Shown: piece after piece, positions 1 to 5,928 of the stretch | Position numbering within the stretch: position 1 is the stretch's first letter | Layout: each line of letters starts with the position of its first letter | NCBI GenBank assembly: GCA_947177345.1 | Contig: CAMWUB010000036.1 | Location: forward strand, 1 to 9,924 | Direction of reading: 5' to 3' | Origin: an uncultured Ruminococcus sp. | Lineage (GTDB): Bacteria > Bacillota > Clostridia > Oscillospirales > Ruminococcaceae | Length of the DNA: 9,924 bases | Program-made: the position numbers and the translations under genes | Notes under the pieces: model-generated | Database searches by the model: none | Seen by the model: only the letters and a program-made list of their open reading frames with translations | What the model was told of the DNA's origin: nothing

Positions 1-1
1 G

Positions 2-30
2 AAGTAAGTCTATACTAACTTTATTTTTTC
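2..30 (+). terminator. Possible weak terminator of an upstream gene
   Basis: An imperfect hairpin (arms 2-9 and 14-21, 4-nt loop, one A/A mismatch) is followed by a T-rich stretch with six T's in a row. It could end a gene lying left of the window. The stem is short and AT-rich, so this is a weak call. Confidence 0.25.
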
Positions 31-74
31 GTTTCATAAAGTTAACATATACTCATTTTATGGAAATAATAGGT

Positions 75-80
75 TATAAT
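75..80 (+). promoter_or_regulatory. Candidate -10 box of the rnhA-nifS-nifU operon
   Basis: A perfect TATAAT lies at 75-80. Transcription would start near 87, giving a leader of only about 24 nt before the rnhA start. No good -35 hexamer is found at 15-18 nt spacing (the best has two of six matches), and there is no TG extension, so either an activator helps or the call is incomplete. It is the only plausible promoter seen ahead of the six-gene + strand operon. Confidence 0.45.
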
Positions 81-96
81 ATATAGTGTATTTTTC

Positions 97-113
97 GGGA
101 GGTGATTATCATT
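97..113 (+). promoter_or_regulatory. Strong Shine-Dalgarno site that decides the rnhA start (AUU)
   Basis: The sequence GGGAGGTGAT at 97-106 is almost fully complementary to the 3' end of 16S rRNA. An in-frame GTG at 102-104 lies inside this site and has no Shine-Dalgarno of its own upstream. Counting 8 nt from the GGAGG core (98-102) leads to ATT at 111. That codon coincides with the Met of typical RNase HI proteins, which begin M-K-x-V-E-I-(F/Y)-T-D-G. Confidence 0.6.
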
Positions 114-554
114 AAAACAGTTGAAATTTTTACAGACGGTGCTTGTAGCGGAAATCCCGGAGCAGGTGGTTACGGCGTTGTATTGAGATACGGAACACAT
201 GAAAAAGAACTTTCCGGCGGTGCATCACAAACTACTAATAACCGCATGGAACTGACAGGAGTTATAGTAGCACTTTCTGCACTCAAAGAACCCTGTAAAG
301 TTATTCTTACTACTGACAGCAAATATGTTGCCGACAGTGTAACGAAAAAATGGGTCTATAACTGGCAGAAGAAAAACTGGATACGTTCTGGAAATGAATC
401 TGTTCCGAATACTGATTTATGGAAACAGTTACTTCCGTTACTTGAAAAACATGAAGTTACTTTCAACTGGGTGAAAGGTCATGCAGGACACCCCGAAAAT
501 GAACGCTGTGACCGTCTGGCAGTCGCACAGCGTGATATATATTCGTTAAAATAA
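111..554 (+). CDS. rnhA: Ribonuclease HI
   Basis: This enzyme cleaves the RNA strand of RNA-DNA hybrids in the cytoplasm with Mg2+, removing R-loops and primers. Numbering from the proposed AUU start at 111 (147 aa), the four catalytic acids are present: D9 in F-T-D-G-A, E47 in N-N-R-M-E-L, D69 in T-T-D-S-K-Y, and D134 in E-R-C-D-R-L-A. The mobile-loop histidine is H124 in V-K-G-H-A-G-H. This numbering almost matches the E. coli enzyme (D10, E48, D70, H124, D134). The basic W-V-x-x-W-Q-K-K-N-W handle region (about 81-90) is also present, so this is a full-length bacterial type 1 enzyme. A GTG at 102 would add three residues but lies within the Shine-Dalgarno site. The gene is first in the operon, 15 bp before nifS. 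Identity is near certain; the exact start is less so. Confidence 0.95.
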   Translation: MKTVEIFTDGACSGNPGAGGYGVVLRYGTHEKELSGGASQTTNNRMELTGVIVALSALKEPCKVILTTDSKYVADSVTKKWVYNWQKKNWIRSGNESVPNTDLWKQLLPLLEKHEVTFNWVKGHAGHPENERCDRLAVAQRDIYSLK

Positions 555-569
555 AGGAGAGATTTATAA

Positions 570-1760
570 ATGGAAAAAAGATTCATTTATGCCGATAACG
601 CCGCTACTACTGCCGTTTCTGAAGAAGTTCTGAATGCTATGTTACCGCATTTTACTAAGGCTTATGGAAACGCTTCCAGTATATATAAACTCGGACGTGA
701 TGCACAGAAAGATATCGAAACAGCCCGTGAAAAAGTCGCAAAGGCAATCGGTGCAGACCCTAAGGAAATTTTCTTTACAAGCTGTGGTTCTGAATCGGAT
801 AACTGGGCAATAAAGGGTATCGCCGAAAATATGGCTAAAAAAGGCAAGAAACATATTATAACGTCAGTATTTGAACATCATGCGGTACTTCATACGTGTG
901 AATATCTCGAAAAACACGGCTATGAAATAACATATATTCCGGTCAGTGCCGACGGCTTTGTAAATCCTGAAGATATAAGAAACGCTATCCGTGAGGATAC
1001 CGCACTTGTTACTATAATGTACGCCAATAACGAAATAGGTACAATCCAGCCCATTGAGGAAATAGGAGCTATCTGTAGGGAAAAGAAAGTCATATTTCAT
1101 ACAGATGCCGTACAGGCTGTAGGACACGTTGAAATAGATGTCAAGAAACAGAATATTGATATGCTGTCATTATCCGGACACAAGATACATGCTCAGAAAG
1201 GTATCGGGGCTTTATACGTCCGTAAGGGTATAACACTTCCGAATCTCGTACACGGTGGCGGTCAGGAACGTAATAAAAGAGCAGGTACGGAAAACGTACC
1301 GGCAATAGTCGGATTAGGTGTGGCTATAGAAAACGCTACAAAGAATATCTCTGAAAAAAATGCTATTATAACTCCTCGCCGTAACAGACTGATTGACGGT
1401 ATTCTGAAACTTCCGTATACACGCCTTAACGGTGACCGTGATAAACGACTTGCCGGAAATCTGAATATTTCCATAGAGGGCATAGAAGGCGAATCACTGT
1501 TACTTATGTTAGACCTCAATGGTATATGTGCGTCATCGGGTTCAGCTTGTACGTCAGGTTCGCTTGACCCGTCACACGTACTGTTATCTATCGGACTTAA
1601 ACACGAAGTAGCACACGGTTCACTGAGACTGTCGATAGAAGAAGACGTCACGGACGAAGACGTTGACTACATTCTTGAAGTAATCCCGAAAGTAGTAGAA
1701 AGATTGCGTTCAATGTCGCCGGTATGGGAAAAAATGATGAAAGGTGAAAGTTATGAATAA
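570..1760 (+). CDS. nifS: Cysteine desulfurase, NifS/IscS family
   Basis: This PLP enzyme converts L-cysteine to alanine and passes the persulfide sulfur to an Fe-S scaffold. The 396 aa have the usual length. Visible landmarks are Y-A-D-N-A-A-T-T near the N terminus, E-H-H at 102-104 (cofactor-stacking histidine), H-T-D-A-V-Q-A at 177-183 (PLP-binding Asp and Gln), S-G-H-K with the Schiff-base K205, and the long mobile loop A-S-S-G-S-A-C-T-S-G-S-L-D-P-S-H with the persulfide C327. The long loop places it in group I (NifS/IscS-like) rather than the SufS group. The start has a TAAAGGAGA ribosome binding site 15 bp after rnhA. Its last 8 bases overlap the next gene. A nifU-type scaffold lies about 1.5 kb downstream, so this is probably the housekeeping clostridial Fe-S pair; the symbol iscS would also fit. 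Confidence 0.96.
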   Translation: MEKRFIYADNAATTAVSEEVLNAMLPHFTKAYGNASSIYKLGRDAQKDIETAREKVAKAIGADPKEIFFTSCGSESDNWAIKGIAENMAKKGKKHIITSVFEHHAVLHTCEYLEKHGYEITYIPVSADGFVNPEDIRNAIREDTALVTIMYANNEIGTIQPIEEIGAICREKKVIFHTDAVQAVGHVEIDVKKQNIDMLSLSGHKIHAQKGIGALYVRKGITLPNLVHGGGQERNKRAGTENVPAIVGLGVAIENATKNISEKNAIITPRRNRLIDGILKLPYTRLNGDRDKRLAGNLNISIEGIEGESLLLMLDLNGICASSGSACTSGSLDPSHVLLSIGLKHEVAHGSLRLSIEEDVTDEDVDYILEVIPKVVERLRSMSPVWEKMMKGESYE

Positions 1761-2463
1761 TAAAAAACCTTGTATGAAAATAACCCTCACAGATACAAAA
1801 CCGTCAATATTTGAAAGTAAAGTCGGCGGTATCGGATATATACCGCATGACAAAGATTTCCCGACGGATAGTAACGGAAATCAGTTAAGACTTCTGGCAC
1901 AGATAGAGTGCGAAAAAATCCAGCTTGACGGCTTTATGAAAACAGGTCTTTTGCAGTTCTGGATTATGAATGATGATGATTCCGGTATGGACGTGTGGGG
2001 AACGACAAATCAAAACGGATTCAGGGTTATATACTATCCGGAAACAGACAAGACCGTTACGCCGGAAGAAATAGAAAATAAGTTCGTAAAGAATGAGTAC
2101 GACGACGACCCATATAATTTTCCTGTATTCCGTGAGTGCGGTATGAGTTTTGAGAAGTCCGAAAACAGATTTGTTGAATACAGTGAAGAAATTCCGGAAG
2201 AAGTATATGAAGACGTATATGATGAAAATTCAGGTCATAAAGTCGGTGGGTATCCGGTTTTTGTACAAAGCGACCCACGTATTGACGAAGAAATGCTTGA
2301 AAATTATGATTTTCTGTTATTTCAGCTTGATACGGATTATATGGGCGGTAAAAACGCTGTAACAATGTGGGGAGATTCCGGTGTGGGAAATTTCTTCATA
2401 AACAGTGAAAAACTTAAACAGTGTGATTTCAGCGATGTCCTCTATAACTGGGACTGCTGTTAA
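1753..2463 (+). CDS. YwqG/DUF1963-like protein, copy A
   Basis: A 236-aa cytoplasmic protein without signal peptide or membrane segment, resembling the YwqG/DUF1963 family, whose biochemical function is not established. Family-like features are K-V-G-G-x-G-Y-I-P at 23-31, L-L-A-Q-I near 46-51, L-L-Q-F-W-I at 66-71, G-H-K-V-G-G-Y-P at 161-168, L-L-F-Q-L-D-T-D at 188-195, M-W-G-D-S-G-V-G-N-F-F-I at 205-216, and the ending D-F-S-D-V-L-Y-N-W-D-C-C. I chose ATG 1753: it overlaps the end of nifS by 8 bp, lies 6 nt after AAAGGTG, and gives the same M-N-N-x-K-P-C-M-K-I start as copy B. A GTG at 1744 would add three residues. The overlap implies translational coupling to nifS. A role in Fe-S assembly is suggested only by position; an unrelated cargo or immunity-like role is equally possible. 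Confidence 0.85.
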   Translation: MNNKKPCMKITLTDTKPSIFESKVGGIGYIPHDKDFPTDSNGNQLRLLAQIECEKIQLDGFMKTGLLQFWIMNDDDSGMDVWGTTNQNGFRVIYYPETDKTVTPEEIENKFVKNEYDDDPYNFPVFRECGMSFEKSENRFVEYSEEIPEEVYEDVYDENSGHKVGGYPVFVQSDPRIDEEMLENYDFLLFQLDTDYMGGKNAVTMWGDSGVGNFFINSEKLKQCDFSDVLYNWDCC

Positions 2464-2486
2464 AAATAGTATTAAGGAAGAAAATT

Positions 2487-3194
2487 ATGAATAATACGAA
2501 ACCTTGTATGAAAATAACCCTTACAGATACAAAACCGTCCATATTTGAAAGTAAAGTCGGCGGTCTCGGATATATACCGCATGACAAGGACTTCCCGACG
2601 GACAGCAATGGTAATCAGTTAAGACTTCTTGCACAGATAGAGTGCGAAAAAATTCAGCTTGACGGCTTTATGAAAACTGGTCTTTTGCAGTTCTGGATTC
2701 TTAATGATGGCAACTGCGGTTTTGTATTTCATAATCCGACTAATCAGGACGGATTCAAAGTTATATATTATCCGGAAATCGACAAGACTGTTACGCCGGA
2801 AGAAATAGAAAATAAGTTCGTAAAGAATGAATATGACAACGACCCATATTATTTTCCTGTATTCCGTGAGTGCGGTATGAGTTTTGAGAAGTCCGAAAAC
2901 AGATTTGTTGAATACAGTGAAGAAATTCCGGAAGAAGTATATGAAGACGTATATGATGAAAATTCAGGTCATAAAGTCGGTGGGTATCCGGTTTTTGTAC
3001 AAAGCGACCCACGTATTGACGAAGAAATGCTTGAAAATTATGATTTTCTGTTATTTCAGCTTGACACAGATGATATTGACGGTGAAGATGTAGTTATGTG
3101 GGGAGATTGCGGAGTAGGAAATTTCTTCATAAACAGCGAAAAACTTAAACAGTGCGATTTCAGCGATGTCCTCTATAACTGGAACTGCTGTTAA
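2487..3194 (+). CDS. YwqG/DUF1963-like protein, copy B (tandem paralog)
   Basis: A 235-aa paralog of the preceding gene, starting 23 bp after it with an AAGGA ribosome binding site. All the family-like motifs of copy A are kept. Residues 123-195 are identical to copy A, and the encoding DNA is identical too. Differences concentrate in residues about 72-84 (N-D-G-N-C-G-F-V-F-H-N-P replaces N-D-D-D-S-G-M-D-V-W-G-T) and around 196-205, where copy B is one residue shorter. Elsewhere changes are mostly at third codon positions, so both copies have been under protein-level constraint. It lies 27 bp upstream of nifU in the same operon. Function is unknown; the localised differences suggest the two proteins may have diverged in binding specificity. 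Confidence 0.85.
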   Translation: MNNTKPCMKITLTDTKPSIFESKVGGLGYIPHDKDFPTDSNGNQLRLLAQIECEKIQLDGFMKTGLLQFWILNDGNCGFVFHNPTNQDGFKVIYYPEIDKTVTPEEIENKFVKNEYDNDPYYFPVFRECGMSFEKSENRFVEYSEEIPEEVYEDVYDENSGHKVGGYPVFVQSDPRIDEEMLENYDFLLFQLDTDDIDGEDVVMWGDCGVGNFFINSEKLKQCDFSDVLYNWNCC

Positions 3195-3221
3195 AATAGT
3201 ATTAAAGGAGTATGATATATT

Positions 3222-3638
3222 ATGATGTACAGTGAAAAGGTTCTTGACCATTTTTCAAATCCTCGGAACGTCGGCGAGATAGAAAATGCTGACGGTATCG
3301 GCGAAATAGGTAACGCAAAGTGTGGTGACATCATGAAAATGTACCTCAAAATCGACGACGGCATTATTACAGATGCAAAATTCAAGACTTTCGGATGTGG
3401 CGCGGCGGTTGCAACGTCTTCTATGGCTACAGAACTTATCAAAGGAAAATCAATTGACGACGCACTCAAACTTACAAATGATGCAGTCGTTGAGGCTCTG
3501 GACGGTCTTCCGGCTGTAAAGATACACTGTTCCGTACTTGCGGAGCAGGCTGTACGTTCTGCACTTTCAGACTACTACACAAAACAAGGTATTGACCCGC
3601 TCCCGATAGTCGGCGAGATAAAAATGCCGGAAGAATAA
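3222..3638 (+). CDS. nifU: Fe-S cluster assembly scaffold, NifU/IscU N-terminal type
   Basis: A 138-aa scaffold on which Fe-S clusters are built from NifS-derived sulfur before transfer to target proteins. The three cluster-binding cysteines are C34 in N-A-K-C-G-D, C59 in F-G-C-G-A-A and C103 in K-I-H-C-S, with the conserved D36 following the first one. It contains only the IscU-like domain; the ferredoxin and C-terminal Nfu domains of nitrogen-fixation NifU are absent, so in function it is closer to IscU. The ribosome binding site AAAGGAG precedes ATG 3222; a second ATG at 3225 would remove one residue. The last 32 codons are duplicated at 4116-4211 behind the next gene. It shares the operon with the desulfurase nifS. 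Confidence 0.95.
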   Translation: MMYSEKVLDHFSNPRNVGEIENADGIGEIGNAKCGDIMKMYLKIDDGIITDAKFKTFGCGAAVATSSMATELIKGKSIDDALKLTNDAVVEALDGLPAVKIHCSVLAEQAVRSALSDYYTKQGIDPLPIVGEIKMPEE

Positions 3639-3639
3639 T

Positions 3640-4101
3640 ATGCAGATTGAAAAAGCAGATTTAAAAGATATTAATGAACTTGTTCAGATGAGAATTGAAT
3701 ATCTTACAGAAGATTACGGTGGTCTTACGGACAGTCAGGCTGAAAAAATCAGAAATCAACTTCCGGAATATTATAATAATCATCTGAATAAGGATTTATT
3801 TGTATATGTCATGAAATCAGAAAAAATAATTTCATGTTGTTTTCTGTTGGTATCCGAAAAACCAGCTAATCCGAGTTTCATAAACGGCAGAACCGGTACA
3901 GTAATGAACGTCTATACAAGACCGGATTTCAGACGAAAGGGCATAGCTAAAAAAATAATGGAATTTCTTATTTCCGATGCCAAGAAAATGAAACTTGATT
4001 TTATAGAATTGAAGTCGACAGATAACGGATATAATCTTTATAAGTCAGTCGGTTTTGAAGATATTTTTTCAAAATACCACAATATGAAAATTATTTTTTA
4101 A
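3640..4101 (+). CDS. GNAT family N-acetyltransferase
   Basis: A 153-aa single-domain acetyltransferase that would transfer an acetyl group from acetyl-CoA to an amine; the substrate cannot be told from sequence. The acetyl-CoA pyrophosphate loop is seen as R-R-K-G-I-A at 98-103, directly after the strand V-M-N-V-Y-T-R-P (88-95). The C-terminal part has the common N-G-Y-N-L-Y-K-S-V-G-F at 129-139. The start ATG lies one base after the nifU stop (TAA-T-ATG) with only a weak GGAAG upstream, so translation probably depends on coupling to nifU. Base use looks more AT-rich than the neighbouring Fe-S genes. The gene is bracketed by two copies of the nifU 3' end, which suggests later insertion into the operon. 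Family assignment is good, role unknown. Confidence 0.88.
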   Translation: MQIEKADLKDINELVQMRIEYLTEDYGGLTDSQAEKIRNQLPEYYNNHLNKDLFVYVMKSEKIISCCFLLVSEKPANPSFINGRTGTVMNVYTRPDFRRKGIAKKIMEFLISDAKKMKLDFIELKSTDNGYNLYKSVGFEDIFSKYHNMKIIF

Positions 4102-4115
4102 GTAAAAAATTCAGT

Positions 4116-4211
4116 GAGCATACTGTGCATTCTGCACTTTCGGATTACTATACAAAACAAGGCATTGACCCGCTCCCAATAGTAGGCGAGATAAAAATGC
4201 CGGAAGAATAA
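4116..4211 (+). pseudogene. Duplicated 3' end of nifU (32-codon remnant)
   Basis: This stretch matches the last 96 bases of nifU (3543-3638) without gaps, 86 of 96 identical by hand count, and keeps the same stop codon plus one following base. It has no start codon or ribosome binding site and is not in frame with the acetyltransferase that ends 14 bp upstream. Seven of the ten differences are synonymous. The three replacements all lie in the first five codons, and the last 27 codons including the stop are protein-identical. The copy therefore comes from a once-functional nifU allele or paralog and was not formed by recent copying of the gene now upstream. Confidence 0.88.
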
Positions 4212-4216
4212 TTATA

Positions 4217-4247
4217 AAAAAATCCGGATATTATATCCGGATTTTTT
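4217..4247. terminator. Bidirectional rho-independent terminator
   Basis: A perfect 14-bp inverted repeat (4217-4230 and 4234-4247) with a 3-nt loop has an ATCCGGATA core flanked by A's on the left and T's on the right, so it works as an intrinsic terminator on both strands. It ends the nifS-nifU-acetyltransferase operon on the + strand and guaB, whose stop is at 4270, on the minus strand. Confidence 0.92.
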
Positions 4248-4269
4248 GCGTTTCGAGTGTTAAAATTTA

Positions 4270-5748
4270 TTATACATCTACCTGTGTGGAATAGTTAGGA
4301 GCTTCCTTAGTGATATAAATATCATGTGGGTGACTTTCTTTAAGACCTGCTCCGGTAATTTTCACGAACTTTGCTTTTTCGTGTAAATCCGGAATAGTCT
4401 CGCAACCGCAATAGCCCATACCTGAACGTATACCGCCGACAAGCTGGAAAATAGTATCAGCGACAGCTCCCTTGAATGGTACACGACCTTCAACACCTTC
4501 CGGAACGAGTTTCTTAGCACCCTCCTGAAAATATCTGTCTTTTGAACCGTTTGCCATAGCACCGAGACTACCCATACCACGATATACTTTGAACTGTCTG
4601 CCCTGATAGATTTCAGTTTCACCGGGAGCTTCTGCACAGCCTGCGAGTAACGAACCTAACATAACTACATCTGCACCGGCGGCGAGTGCCTTTACAATAT
4701 CGCCTGAGTATTTTATACCACCGTCTGCAATAACTGGTATACCGTACTTTTTGGCAACACAGGCGACATCATATACTGCTGTAATCTGTGGTACGCCGAT
4801 ACCTGCAACTACTCTTGTAGTACATATAGAACCTGGACCAATTCCGACTTTAACGCAATCCGCACCGGCTTTTATGAGGTCTTCGGCAGCCTCGGCAGTA
4901 GCGATATTTCCGGCAATTACAGGTATTTCCGGATATGCTTCCTTTACCATGGAGAGACATTTAAGAATATTTGCACTGTGTCCGTGTGCGGAATCAAGTA
5001 CAAGTACATCTACCTGAGCGTCAATAAGAGCCTTTGCCCTTTCGAGTACGTTAGCAGTTACGCCGATTGCAGCACCGCAAAGAAGTCTGCCACGGCTGTC
5101 ACGGGCGGAATTAGGAAACTGTACTGATTTTTCAATATCCTTGATAGTTATAAGACCTTTTAAAATACCGTTGTCATCTAAAATAGGGAGCTTTTCAATT
5201 TTATGTGAGCGGAGAATTTCCTGTGCTTCCTTGAGTGTAGTACCAACAGGGGCAGTTATTAAATTATCCTTGGTCATTACTTCAGAAATCTTTGAGCTGT
5301 AATCATTCAGGAAACGCATATCCCTGTTTGTAATAATTCCGACCAGTTTATTGTTTTCGTCGACAATCGGAACGCCTGAAATCCTGTATTTTCCCATGAG
5401 TTCATCAGCATCAGCTACAATATGGTCTTCAGTGAGTGAGAACGGGTCAACAATAACACCATTTTCAGAACGCTTTACCTTATCAACTTCTTCTGCCTGC
5501 TGTTCTATGGACATATTCTTGTGAATAATTCCGATACCTCCCTCACGGGCGATAGCTATAGCCATACGGGAATCAGTAACGGTATCCATAGCGGCGGTCA
5601 TGACAGGGGTGTTAAGACGGATTGTTTTTGTCAGATTAGTACCAAGTTTAATCATGTTAGGTGTGACATCTGATTTTGCCGGAATAAGAAGAACATCATC
5701 GAATGTGAGACCTTCTTTCTGAAATTTACTGTTCATGTCAGTCAGCAT
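4270..5748 (-). CDS. guaB: Inosine-5'-monophosphate dehydrogenase
   Basis: This enzyme oxidises IMP to XMP with NAD+, the committed step of guanine nucleotide synthesis, in the cytoplasm. From the chosen start it has 492 aa, the usual length. Visible features are the N-terminal L-T-F-D-D-V-L-L-I-P, a CBS-domain pair at about 100-207, D253 in L-D-S-A-H-G-H, the catalytic loop G-I-G-P-G-S-I-C-T-T with nucleophile C309, the IMP phosphate site A-D-G-G-I at 341-345, G-M-G-S-L-G-A-M at 391-398, and the flap E-G-R-V-P-F-K-G with R422. The start at 5748 is set by a CCTCCTT (minus-strand AAGGAGG) at 5758-5764, 9 nt away. An open frame reaching to 5811 would run through the promoter and is rejected. 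The gene lies downstream of the two LRR genes on the same strand. Confidence 0.96.
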   Translation of the reverse strand: MLTDMNSKFQKEGLTFDDVLLIPAKSDVTPNMIKLGTNLTKTIRLNTPVMTAAMDTVTDSRMAIAIAREGGIGIIHKNMSIEQQAEEVDKVKRSENGVIVDPFSLTEDHIVADADELMGKYRISGVPIVDENNKLVGIITNRDMRFLNDYSSKISEVMTKDNLITAPVGTTLKEAQEILRSHKIEKLPILDDNGILKGLITIKDIEKSVQFPNSARDSRGRLLCGAAIGVTANVLERAKALIDAQVDVLVLDSAHGHSANILKCLSMVKEAYPEIPVIAGNIATAEAAEDLIKAGADCVKVGIGPGSICTTRVVAGIGVPQITAVYDVACVAKKYGIPVIADGGIKYSGDIVKALAAGADVVMLGSLLAGCAEAPGETEIYQGRQFKVYRGMGSLGAMANGSKDRYFQEGAKKLVPEGVEGRVPFKGAVADTIFQLVGGIRSGMGYCGCETIPDLHEKAKFVKITGAGLKESHPHDIYITKEAPNYSTQVDV

Positions 5749-5782
5749 AAAAAAATTCCTCCTTACAAAATTATTATCTTTA

Positions 5783-5811
5783 ATGATACTCTTTTTCTGA
5801 CAGAATGTCAA
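5783..5811 (-). promoter_or_regulatory. guaB promoter, sigma-A type
   Basis: On the minus strand a perfect TTGACA (5806-5811) is followed after 17 nt by TATCAT (5783-5788). Transcription would start near 5776, giving a leader of about 28 nt with the AAGGAGG site. That leader is too short for a riboswitch. The promoter confirms the guaB start at 5748 and shows it can be expressed without readthrough from the LRR genes. Confidence 0.85.
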
Positions 5812-5928
5812 GACTTTTCACGAATTGCGGATATAAAAGTTTTTTGTATAAATCGGGTTTCTTTTGGCGAAAACGGCAAATAAAGTAAATTTTTCCTGAA
5901 AAGTACAGATAAATTATACTTTATCATA

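Larger units (their letters stand above)
1753..3220 (+). repeat. Tandem duplication, unit about 734 bp
   Basis: Two direct copies, 1753-2486 and 2487 to about 3220, each carry one YwqG-like gene plus the following spacer. The spacers after the two stop codons are also related (TAAAAATAGTATTAAGGA and TAAAATAGTATTAAAGGA), so the duplicated unit includes the downstream ribosome binding site. By hand count there are 47 mismatches in the first 364 bp, none in the next 214 bp (2117-2330 against 2851-3064), and several plus one codon of length difference in the tail. Confidence 0.9.

Noticed and set aside
102..104. GTG as start codon of rnhA
   Set aside because: It lies within the Shine-Dalgarno sequence itself and has no site upstream; it would add three residues absent from typical RNase HI proteins.
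1262..1651. Open frame of 129 codons opposite nifS
   Set aside because: It is antisense to a clear conserved gene, has no ribosome binding site and no recognisable domain.
2057..2365. Matching minus-strand open frames in both YwqG-like copies (also 2791-3012)
   Set aside because: They are alike only because the coding strands are duplicates; neither has a ribosome binding site or a protein-like composition.
1753..3220. Mobile element as the cause of the YwqG-like duplication
   Set aside because: No transposase, inverted repeats or target-site duplications are seen; a simple tandem duplication including the spacer explains it.
5749..5776. Guanine riboswitch or attenuator ahead of guaB
   Set aside because: The promoter position leaves a leader of only about 28 nt, too short for a riboswitch.
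5749..5811. N-terminal extension of guaB (21 residues)
   Set aside because: It would translate the guaB promoter and ribosome binding site; the start at 5748 has AAGGAGG at the right distance and gives the usual protein length.
5900..5922. Hairpin after the LRR gene pair as a terminator
   Set aside because: Only six AT-rich base pairs with an 11-nt loop, and no T-run directly after it on the minus strand.
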